Assembly (NCBI GenBank): GCA_030447685.1
Contig: JAUJOK010000050.1
Location: 1-37,539, forward strand
Direction: 5' to 3'
DNA from: Armatimonadaceae bacterium
GTDB taxonomy: Bacteria > Armatimonadota > Armatimonadia > Armatimonadales > Armatimonadaceae
DNA length: 37,539 nt
Shown piece after piece: positions 31,711 to 37,539 of the stretch (its first letter is position 1; each line of letters starts with the position of its first letter). Both the position numbers and the translations under genes were made by a program. Below the pieces are notes generated by a model. It did not search any database. It worked only from the letters and a program-made list of their open reading frames with translations, and was not told the DNA's origin.

Positions 31711-32701
31711 TCAGTTCATCTCATGGATCACAAGTAGGTGACTAAGCTCTCGATAAGTCAAACCATGATCTCGAATATGTATTTTGAATAGCTCGTATAG
31801 CACGGTCGGCTCCTCATGGGCAAAGATGCCTGGCTCGCGCTTTGAAAACCCAGGCGGCTCATCTGCTCCCAAAGGTTCCGATATTGCCGGTCAGTGATCT
31901 TCCCAATGTCCCGCGCCCGGCGTAGAATCGCACCCATTGATACTTTCCAATATCCCTTAAGCCGAGTTAACTTCGGTATATTCAGTGCATACAGGGATGT
32001 CCCAATCTCTTGCTCCGGCATTAGAAATTCTGCGGCGAAACGATCCGCTTCTTCTTCCACATTAGCCTCATTGGTCTGTTGGTGATGCATCACAATATGC
32101 CCTAATTCATGTGCTAGCGTGAATCTAAGACGATCAGCAGGTGTGTCCGCGTTAAGATAGAACAGAGGGGGCAGTTTGGAACCTGGCACGTACTGCGAAA
32201 TAGCATCAAGTTGATCAGTGTCGAAGGAAGCCATGAAGACTATCCCGCCCGCGTCTTCAATAGCCTCGACAAGATTAGAAACAGGGCCAGGTGGTAGATT
32301 CCACTCCTGCCTAACGAACTGCGCAACCTTTTCCACATCGCCGTTGAAATCGCTCAGGTGAACTTGCGGAATATCAGAAAAGGATTCACTTCCACACCCA
32401 TCAACAGTCGTGCGGTTTGGATACGGTATAAATTGAGCTTCGCATGAATCACGCGAAGGTCGGCCTTCAACATATTCTTGCGCTTGCGGTGGAATATAGT
32501 GGCACTAGTTTCGTGGTAGCGAACCTCTGGCAGTAAGAAAAGTTAATAGGATAGTGTAACGCTTCAGCGAGAAGTTGCAGGTCATTGGGAGATACGCGAA
32601 GCGCACCGTTTTCATACTTCGAGATACTGCTTTGCTTAATCCCCGTGCGTTGAGCCAAATCACTTTGCGTGAAACCGCGTCTCCCTCGCAATTGTAAGCA
32701 T
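31711..32701 (-). pseudogene. XRE helix-turn-helix / ImmA-IrrE metallopeptidase fusion, frameshifted
   Basis: One gene in at least five frame segments. Starting at ATG 32699-32701 (MLTIA), a shift near 32685 gives the HTH: GFTQSDLAQRTGIKQSSISK, YENGALRVSPNDLQLLAEAL. A missing G near 32527 leads to EVRYHETSATIFHRKRKNM and RVIHAKLNLYRIQTARLL. A missing T in the run at 32378-32381 leads to the protease: FNGDVEKVAQFVRQEW, RLRFTLAHELGHIVMH (HEXXH), EEEADRFAAEFLMP. A missing A at 31841-31843 leads to the C-terminus EEPTVLYELFKIHIRDHGLT and a TGA at 31711-31713. The restored protein is about 330 residues, the usual size of XRE-ImmA proteins, which cleave a repressor or partner. It follows the unknown gene by 20 bases. 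The region is AT-richer than its flanks, a sign of transfer. Confidence 0.82.
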
Positions 32702-32721
32702 ATTGGGATTCACGGAAGGTC

Positions 32722-33392
32722 TCATGGATGCTTCTGGTCGTCCTCGTTTTGTCGTTGTTTGGGGAGTGTTCTAGGTTTGATGCGAACGCGCTTTCTCACA
32801 TCACTATTAATGTATTTCTGCGATTTATCTGCATCTGTAACTTCACTCATTTCGACAACCACAGCAGGGACATCAAAACCTGGCGGTATGTCAAAATGCC
32901 AGTAAAGGCTTTTGCCTACCTGACAGGTAACTGCTATGTCGTGTATTTGACTCTGCGAAGGATCGAGGCGATATCCGGCGATAACCCTAGTCGGTTCGTT
33001 AGGCAGTCCTGGCAGCGGCTTTTGTTGGAAAAACAACCTCTGTTGCCTGGTGAGATGGAAGCTCACCAAGCGGTTTTTGTCCAGCTTCTTGAACCGAAGA
33101 AGCAATTGATCATTGATGACCGCAGACAAAAGCCTTTCTTGTCGCTGAGCACAACGCTCGGATTACCATCGATCATTTGCCGAAACAAATGACAGGTGTG
33201 GCAATAGATGAAACAGGCACGAGCACGAGAGTCGAGTGGCAGAGCAAGGTCTGGCGGTATCCTTTGCCAGTTAGCCCATGCCTCTTCGTAGCATTGGCGG
33301 ATTATCGTTAGGTACGGCCTAAGCATATCTCTGGCATCATCTTCAAATACTAGCCGTAACTGTATATCGCGCGGAATACTCGTTGGGTTCAT
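32722..33392 (-). pseudogene. Unknown protein, partner gene of the XRE-ImmA gene, frameshifted
   Basis: The ATG at 33390-33392 starts MNPTSIPRDIQLRLVFEDD, then WANWQRIPPDLALPLDSRAR and FIYCHTCHLFRQMIDGNPSV. At a T4 run (33128-33131 on the plus strand as A4) one base is missing; restoring it joins KKGF to LSAVINDQLLLRFKKLDKNR, then LVSFHLTRQQRLFFQQKPLP, RVIAGYRLDPSQSQIHDIAV, and a basic tail (VRKRVRIKPRTLPKQRQNED). The restored protein is about 223 residues, soluble, with no motif I can name. It has a strong promoter and probably a leaderless mRNA, and is co-transcribed with the XRE-ImmA gene. By arrangement it could be the toxin or effector of a two-gene module regulated by its protease-repressor; this is inference. 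Confidence 0.6.
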
Positions 33393-33398
33393 GAGCAG

Positions 33399-33428
33399 AT
33401 TATAGAACATAATTATGGCAAAAGTCAA
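33399..33428 (-). promoter_or_regulatory. Promoter of the two-gene island
   Basis: TTGACT (33423-33428), 18-base spacer, TATAAT (33399-33404) on the minus strand. The ATG begins 6 bases after the -10 box and no ribosome site is present, so the mRNA would be leaderless. Confidence 0.7.
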
Positions 33429-33517
33429 CCAAAATATTCCATTTTTTATTCCAGTAACAGCATGGTTCTTTTCTGTTGTAAACACCGTCCAGCAGAAACT
33501 ATCCCAAAGATTAGCCT

Positions 33518-33548
33518 AAAAAAAGCCCGACTTGAAACCGGAGCGGGC
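33518..33548 (-). terminator. Intrinsic terminator-like hairpin, minus strand
   Basis: Read on the minus strand, GCCCG (33544-33548) pairs with CGGGC (33525-33529) and is followed by seven T's (33518-33524). The stem is short and the loop long (14 bases), so strength is doubtful. No minus-strand gene lies upstream of it within 240 bases; it may be left over from a lost gene or may shield the island from antisense transcription. Confidence 0.4.
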
Positions 33549-33575
33549 GGAGGTAGATTTGTGTCGCTCCGGGTA

Positions 33576-33605
33576 TTGATATTTTGCACAGGGTTCTTTT
33601 ACAAT
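33576..33605 (+). promoter_or_regulatory. Distal promoter upstream of lpxL
   Basis: TTGATA (33576-33581), 18-base spacer, TACAAT (33600-33605). It would give a leader of about 165 bases carrying the hairpin repeat. It could restart transcription of the LPS genes after the island. Confidence 0.5.
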
Positions 33606-33636
33606 AATTGGCTGCCTTCACCGATCCTTTTCTGTA

Positions 33637-33705
33637 GTCCGCGAAGGCGGGCTTTGTGCTTCCGTAGCCGCGAATTGCGAATTCATTCGACGGGCTTCAC
33701 CACGG
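33637..33705 (+). repeat. Hairpin plus GAATTC palindrome, probable dispersed repeat
   Basis: AGTCCGC-GAAG-GCGGGCT forms a 7-pair hairpin with a GAAG loop (one G-T pair) near 33638-33655. After GTGCTTCCGTAGCCGCG follows CGAAT-TC-ATTCG, a palindrome. The combination looks like a mobile intergenic repeat rather than a regulatory site. Only one copy is in this window, so its dispersal cannot be shown here. Confidence 0.4.
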
Positions 33706-33732
33706 GCCTTATTGCTGCCGGTGCCACGGAAC

Positions 33733-33762
33733 TTGCCTTCCCCGCGGGCGGTAGGATATACT
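33733..33762 (+). promoter_or_regulatory. Proximal promoter of lpxL
   Basis: TTGCCT (33733-33738), 18-base spacer, TATACT (33757-33762). Predicted start near 33769, only about 9 bases before the GTG at 33778, leaving room for the GGAG ribosome site at most. Confidence 0.5.
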
Positions 33763-33777
33763 GGCGCGGAGCGAGCA

Positions 33778-34815
33778 GTGGAACAAGCAACGGCAAAAAC
33801 AGAGGTTCCGAAACGGCGGGACGATCGCGACCCTGCCGACCGGCTGGTACGCCGTCGGCTCTGGCAGCGGGCCGTTTTCGCTTTGCTGCTGGGCATGACC
33901 GGCTATGTGCATCGGCTGGATCGCAGAAAAGCGATGCGGCTTGGGGAGCGTCTGGGGAATATCGCCTACCGGGTGGATGGGCGGCACCGGCGTCAGGCCG
34001 AGCGCAGCCTTTACCTGGCCTACGGCGACGCCATGCCCCGTGCGGAGCGGGAAGCGATGGTGCGCCGCGTGTTCGTGAACTTCGGCAAAAGCCTGATCGA
34101 TTTTATTCGCGCGCCCCTGCTCACCCCCGAATCCCTGAACGAGATCGTCAGCGGCAGCGAGGGCTTCGAGGAGCATGTGCGCCCTGTCATGGCGCAGGGC
34201 AAGGCGATTATCGCACTTACCGGCCATATCGGCAACTGGGAGATTCTGGCCCGCTGGGTAGTGTCGCAGGGCCTGCCGCTTACCGTGGTGGCGCGCGACC
34301 CCGAAGACGCCGCCCTGGGCGCGTATCTGAGGCGTCTGCGGGAAGGCTCAGGTCTGGGCATATTGAGCCGGGGATCGTCCGCGCGTGACATTCTACGGCT
34401 TTTGAAGCGCGGAAGCTCGGTCGCCATTCTGCCCGACCAGAACCGGGGCAACAGCATCGTCCCCTTTTTCGGTGTGCCCGCGACCACGGTGGACGGCCCG
34501 GCCAGCCTGGCGCTGCACACCGGAGCCGTGATGATTCCCGGCTACGCCATCCGCCAGCCCGACGACCGGTACCATATGCTTTTCCTGCCGCCCATTCCAG
34601 CGGAAGCGACCGGAAGCGCAAACGACGCCGAGCGCATTATGGCGGGGGTGAACAACGCCCTGGAAAGCGTCGTCCGCCGCTATCCCGATCAATGGCTGTG
34701 GCTGCACGACCGCTGGCGCGGCGCGTTCGAGGAGCGGAACCGGAACCGCTGGCCGCCGGGCTATGATTACGAGGCGCTCCGTCAGCGGTGGAGCGGCAGC
34801 GGCGGTAAGGGATAG
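33778..34815 (+). CDS. lpxL: Lipid A biosynthesis acyltransferase (LpxL/HtrB family)
   Basis: A 345-residue protein from the GTG at 33778 (MEQATAKTEVPKRRDD), with GGAG about 7 bases upstream. Longer frames have no ribosome site. The N-terminus has one hydrophobic stretch (WQRAVFALLLGMTGYVH). Catalytic HX4E motif: LTGHIGNWEILARW (H and E five apart, about residue 144). Others: FGKSLIDFIRAPLL, LPLTVVARDPEDAALGAYL, LKRGSSVAILPDQNRGNSIV, FFGVPATTVDGPASLAL, and YPDQWLWLHDRWR near the end. The family transfers an acyl chain from acyl-ACP to the Kdo-lipid A precursor at the inner membrane. It indicates that hexa- or penta-acylated lipid A is made. Confidence 0.92.
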   Translation: MEQATAKTEVPKRRDDRDPADRLVRRRLWQRAVFALLLGMTGYVHRLDRRKAMRLGERLGNIAYRVDGRHRRQAERSLYLAYGDAMPRAEREAMVRRVFVNFGKSLIDFIRAPLLTPESLNEIVSGSEGFEEHVRPVMAQGKAIIALTGHIGNWEILARWVVSQGLPLTVVARDPEDAALGAYLRRLREGSGLGILSRGSSARDILRLLKRGSSVAILPDQNRGNSIVPFFGVPATTVDGPASLALHTGAVMIPGYAIRQPDDRYHMLFLPPIPAEATGSANDAERIMAGVNNALESVVRRYPDQWLWLHDRWRGAFEERNRNRWPPGYDYEALRQRWSGSGGKG

Positions 34816-34833
34816 GATGCGAAAGGGAACGCC

Positions 34834-35307
34834 ATGATCTTCCCGACGCGCGAGGCGCTGGCCGCTCAGGCGGACGCGCTGCGGGATACGGGACGGCGCA
34901 TCGTCTTCACCAACGGCGTCTTCGATATTCTGCATGTCGGGCACGTCCGCTATCTGGAAGCGGCGCGGGCGCTCGGCGACACCCTGCTGGTCGGTGTCAA
35001 CAGCGATGCGTCCGTGCGCCGTTTGAAGGGGCCGGAGCGCCCACTGAACCCCCAGGACGAGCGGGCCGAGGTGCTGGCCGCGCTGCGCTGCGTGGACGGT
35101 GTCTGTGTTTTCGAGGAAGACACGCCCCATGCGCTGATTGAAGCCGTGCGCCCCGCGATTCATGCCAAAGGCGGCGATTACCAGACGCCGGACGCCCTGC
35201 CGGAGACGCCGCTCGTCCGCTCGCTCGGCGGCGAGGTGGTTATTCTGTCGCTCGTGCCGGGTCGCTCCACCACGCGCCTGATCGAGCGTATTGAAGGAAG
35301 CCGGTAG
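34834..35307 (+). CDS. rfaE2: D-glycero-beta-D-manno-heptose 1-phosphate adenylyltransferase
   Basis: A 157-residue nucleotidyltransferase matching only the C-terminal domain of E. coli HldE; no kinase domain is fused. Motifs: RIVFTNGVFDILHVGHVRYL with the HXGH nucleotide-binding site, LLVGVNSDASVRRLKGPERP, LNPQDERAEVLAALRCVD, and LVRSLGGEVVILSLVPGRST near the C-terminus. It activates heptose 1-phosphate with ATP to ADP-heptose, the donor for the heptosyltransferases upstream. The kinase (rfaE1/hldA) must be elsewhere. It starts 18 bases after lpxL. Confidence 0.95.
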   Translation: MIFPTREALAAQADALRDTGRRIVFTNGVFDILHVGHVRYLEAARALGDTLLVGVNSDASVRRLKGPERPLNPQDERAEVLAALRCVDGVCVFEEDTPHALIEAVRPAIHAKGGDYQTPDALPETPLVRSLGGEVVILSLVPGRSTTRLIERIEGSR

Positions 35308-35313
35308 CCGCTC

Positions 35314-36114
35314 ATGCCGCCCATCTCGGCTTTTATCATCACTTATAACAATGCCCATGAGATTGAGCGATGTTTAAGCAGTGTTGTGGATTTAGCGGAC
35401 GAAATCGTCTGCGTCGATTCGCTCAGCACCGACGGCACGCAGGAAATCTGCCGACGCTACGGCGCGCGCGTCATTGAGCAGCCGTTTCCGGGCTACTTCC
35501 CGCAGCTTCAGTTCGCAGAGAATCAGTGCCGAAACGACTGGGCGCTGAACCTGTATGCCGACGAAACCATATCGCCCGTCCTGCGCCGCGAGATCGAAGA
35601 GATTTTTCGGGAAGAACCGCGCGCAAATGGCTTCAAGATGCCGCGCCGCAACTACCTGCACCGGCGCTGGATCGCCACGGCGGGCTACTACCCCAGCCGG
35701 CACCTGCGCCTGTTCCGCCGCAGCCGGGGTGGGCATATCCCGCGCGCCCTGCACCAGAAGATAAAGGTGACGGGAAAGGTACGCCAGCTGTGCGGAGCTA
35801 TCGACCACTGGTGCTGGGCTAAACAGGGCGAGATGCTGGACAACCTTCTGGAATACGCCCGCATCGAAGCCCAGGAGATGGCCGAGAATAACGAGCGCGT
35901 TCGCCTGCCCCATTTCGCCCGGCCCGCCACCGTCTTTCTGCGCCGTTTTCTTTTGCGTGGCGGCTGGCGGCAGGGGACGCTCGGAGCCGTCGTCAGCGTG
36001 CGCAAAGCCTGCGAGACGGCCCTGCGCCTGATGCTCGCCTGGGAAAAACAGAACCGGGAATGGCTCGACACGCCCGATGAACTCTATGAAAAGGCTCAGC
36101 CCACCGTCTTCTGA
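35314..36114 (+). CDS. Glycosyltransferase family 2 protein (WaaE/KdtX-like), copy 1
   Basis: A 266-residue GT-A enzyme, 6 bases after the previous gene. N-terminal MPPISAFIITYNNAHEIERC, nucleotide-binding ADEIVCVDSLSTDGTQEICR, YGARVIEQPFPGYFPQLQFA, the metal-binding region WALNLYADETISPVLRREI (in place of the usual DADE), and HLRLFRRSRGGHIPRALHQK. A basic C-terminal region with a hydrophobic stretch precedes MLAWEKQNREWLDTPDELY. It resembles the WaaE/LgtF group that adds glucose to the inner core. A close tandem copy follows; its start overlaps nothing but the frame ends 10 bases before it. Confidence 0.88.
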   Translation: MPPISAFIITYNNAHEIERCLSSVVDLADEIVCVDSLSTDGTQEICRRYGARVIEQPFPGYFPQLQFAENQCRNDWALNLYADETISPVLRREIEEIFREEPRANGFKMPRRNYLHRRWIATAGYYPSRHLRLFRRSRGGHIPRALHQKIKVTGKVRQLCGAIDHWCWAKQGEMLDNLLEYARIEAQEMAENNERVRLPHFARPATVFLRRFLLRGGWRQGTLGAVVSVRKACETALRLMLAWEKQNREWLDTPDELYEKAQPTVF

Positions 36115-36124
36115 GAAAAAGCCC

Positions 36125-36976
36125 ATGCCGCCCATCTCCGCCTTTATCATTACCTACAACAACGCCCATGAGATCGAACGCTGCCTGCAAAGCCTCGACT
36201 GGGCCGATGAGATCGTCTGCGTCGATTCGCTCAGTAAAGATCGCACGCAGGACATTTGCCGAAAATACGGCGCGCGTGTCATCGAGCAGCCCTTCCTGGG
36301 CTTCTACCGCCAGTTGCAGTTCGCCGAGAACCAGTGCAAAAACGACTGGGCGCTGAATATCTATGCCGATGAGACCATATCCCCGGAGCTGCGCGCGGAA
36401 CTGAAGCAAGTCTTTCAGAAAGAACCCGAAGTCAACGGTTTCGAGATAAGCCGCCGCGCCTGGTTCCATAAGCGATTCATCTGGACCACGGCGGAGTTCC
36501 CCGGCTATCACCTGCGCCTGTTCCGGCGAAGTCGTGGGGGGCACACGCCGCGCAAAGTCCACCAGAGCATCCGTGTGGAAGGTAAAGTGGGCCGCCTGAG
36601 GCACGCTATGGATCACTGGCGCTGGGAAGCGGACGGCAGTCTGCTGGATAACTACGTTGAATACGCGCGCCTGGAAGCGCAGGATATGTGCGAGAAAAAC
36701 CGGCGCGTCGGCCTCGCGCATCTTCTGTTTATTCCGCCGTATGTCTTTTTCCGCCATTTCATTAAAAAGCGCGGTTTTTTACAGGGCAGCTTCGGGGCGG
36801 TTATCAGTATGCGTAAAGCCTGCGAAATGACCCTGCGCCTGATGCTGGCCTGGGAGATGCAGAACCGGGAATGGCTCGATACGCCCGACGAAACCTACCG
36901 GAAGGCACAGATACCGGCGCGGCAGCAAGCGGAGCAGCAGCAGCGCGCGTCCCAGGAGGCGTCTCATCGTGGCTGA
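36125..36976 (+). CDS. Glycosyltransferase family 2 protein (WaaE/KdtX-like), copy 2
   Basis: A 283-residue paralogue of the gene just upstream, chosen to start at MPPISAFIITYNNAHEIERC (ATG 36125) because the first 20 residues are identical to those of copy 1. Shared landmarks: ADEIVCVDSLSKDRTQDICR, QFAENQCKNDWALNIYADET, HLRLFRRSRGGHTPRKVHQS, MLAWEMQNREWLDTPDETY. The middle (residues 100-190) differs more, which fits a change in acceptor. It has an extra Gln-rich tail (ARQQAEQQQRASQEA) that copy 1 lacks. The stop overlaps the kdsB start by 8 bases. Confidence 0.88.
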   Translation: MPPISAFIITYNNAHEIERCLQSLDWADEIVCVDSLSKDRTQDICRKYGARVIEQPFLGFYRQLQFAENQCKNDWALNIYADETISPELRAELKQVFQKEPEVNGFEISRRAWFHKRFIWTTAEFPGYHLRLFRRSRGGHTPRKVHQSIRVEGKVGRLRHAMDHWRWEADGSLLDNYVEYARLEAQDMCEKNRRVGLAHLLFIPPYVFFRHFIKKRGFLQGSFGAVISMRKACEMTLRLMLAWEMQNREWLDTPDETYRKAQIPARQQAEQQQRASQEASHRG

Positions 36977-37539
36977 GCAAAATAACCAGGCAGTCGCCAT
37001 TATTCCGGCGCGGCTTGCGGCCACTCGCCTGCCCGATAAGCCGCTCGCGGACATCAACGGCAAGCCGATGATCCAGCACGTCTACGAGCGCGCCTGGCAG
37101 GCCCGAACGCTCAGCGATGTTCTGGTAGCGACGCCGGACACGGCTATCGCCGAGGCGGTGCGCGCTTTCGGCGGGCGCGCGGCCCTTACCTCGCCCGCGC
37201 ATCGAACCGGCACGGATCGCGTCGCCGAAGCCGCCGCCGCTGCTCTGCCCCCGGAAGTGAGCGTTATTGTCAACGTTCAGGGTGACGAGCCGCTGCTTGA
37301 CCCGGCGACCGTGGATGCCGTAGCGCAGGTGCTCCTGGACGACCCGAATCTGGTGATGGCCTCGCTGATGTGTCCGCTCCCTGAAGCGCGCGAAAATGAC
37401 CCCAACGTCGTCAAGGTCGTTACCGATTTACCGGGATTCGCGCTCTACTTCGGACGCTCGCCCCTACCCTACCGCCGCGCCCCCGACACGGCCTATGCCC
37501 CCAAACAGCATGTCGGCCTGTATGCCTATCGCCGCGACT
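36969..37539 (+). CDS. kdsB: 3-deoxy-manno-octulosonate cytidylyltransferase (CMP-Kdo synthetase), 3' end cut by window
   Basis: The GTG at 36969 follows AGGAGG and opens MAEQNNQAVAIIPARLAATR, then LPDKPLADINGKPMIQHVYE, VLVATPDTAIAEAVRAFGG, LTSPAHRTGTDRVAEAA, VNVQGDEPLLDP and LYFGRSPLPYRRAPD, ending in KQHVGLYAYRR at the window edge. These are the conserved blocks of KdsB, which joins CTP and Kdo to CMP-Kdo for the LPS inner core. About 190 of the usual 245-255 residues are present; the rest lies beyond the window. Confidence 0.95.
   Translation, partial: MAEQNNQAVAIIPARLAATRLPDKPLADINGKPMIQHVYERAWQARTLSDVLVATPDTAIAEAVRAFGGRAALTSPAHRTGTDRVAEAAAAALPPEVSVIVNVQGDEPLLDPATVDAVAQVLLDDPNLVMASLMCPLPEARENDPNVVKVVTDLPGFALYFGRSPLPYRRAPDTAYAPKQHVGLYAYRRD

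Larger units (their letters stand above)
33393..33777. other. Non-coding region between the island and lpxL
   Basis: This 385-base region has no convincing gene. It holds, in order, the island promoter (minus), a terminator-like hairpin (minus), a plus-strand promoter, a short hairpin repeat with GAATTC palindromes, and a second plus-strand promoter before lpxL. The frames covering it are in shadow of these elements. Confidence 0.5.

Noticed and set aside
33462-34388. Plus-strand open frame of 308 codons overlapping lpxL
   Set aside because: It is out of frame with the conserved acyltransferase and has no motifs; its first part covers promoters and a repeat.
1-37539. tRNA or rRNA genes
   Set aside because: No cloverleaf with a conserved T-arm and no rRNA core sequence was recognised on either strand.

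Overview
The window is GC-rich DNA from a bacterium with an outer membrane. It makes lipopolysaccharide (heptosyltransferases, a heptose-1-phosphate adenylyltransferase, a lipid A acyltransferase, kdsB) and a meso-diaminopimelate type peptidoglycan (MurE carries DNPR). Its division cluster holds two genes usual in Firmicutes and Actinobacteria (DUF881 and DUF1290/sbp) between ftsQ and ftsA. Together with a DUF1800/DUF1501 pair this points to Armatimonadota or a close relative. That placement is inference from gene content, not from a search.

Layout. 1-5036 (minus): a four-gene operon, DUF1800, a concanavalin-fold protein, a GH5-like TIM barrel protein and a DUF1501 protein; the last runs off the left edge and is broken in several frames. 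5134-6782 (plus): a small zinc-ribbon membrane protein and a YihY-family membrane protein. 7004-22155 (minus): the division and cell wall cluster, transcribed mraZ, rsmH, ftsL-like, ftsI, murE, murF, mraY, ftsW, ddl, ftsQ, DUF881, DUF1290, ftsA, ftsZ. murD, murG, murC and murB are not in it. 22473-26474 (plus): a ROK sugar kinase, a very small protein, galT, a lipoprotein, a UPF0114 membrane protein and a SprT-like protein. 26488-30835 (plus): four consecutive heptosyltransferase-family genes, then an FkbM methyltransferase to 31612. 31711-33392 (minus): an AT-richer two-gene island (an unknown protein, then an XRE-ImmA/IrrE regulator-protease) that interrupts the LPS genes. 33778-37539 (plus): lpxL-like, hldE C-terminal type, two tandem family 2 glycosyltransferases and the start of kdsB.

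Two themes run through the window. First, small GC-rich inverted-repeat elements sit at gene borders (6779-7003, 15029-15225, 23559-23691). They alter the end of MurF and of a small protein, and seem to supply ribosome binding sites to mraY and galT. Second, at least five genes (DUF1501, sprT-like, the first heptosyltransferase, the island's unknown gene and its XRE-ImmA gene) are split by indels of one or two bases, most of them at short homopolymers. In the sprT-like, first heptosyltransferase and island genes, restoring one base per site gives a continuous family-like protein. This looks more like base-calling error than gene decay, although true pseudogenes cannot be excluded from sequence alone.

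Promoters that can be read directly include those of mraZ (with GTGG repeats that may bind MraZ), murE, the ROK kinase, lpxL and the island gene. Several genes have a TATAAT box 5-7 bases before the ATG, which suggests leaderless mRNAs.
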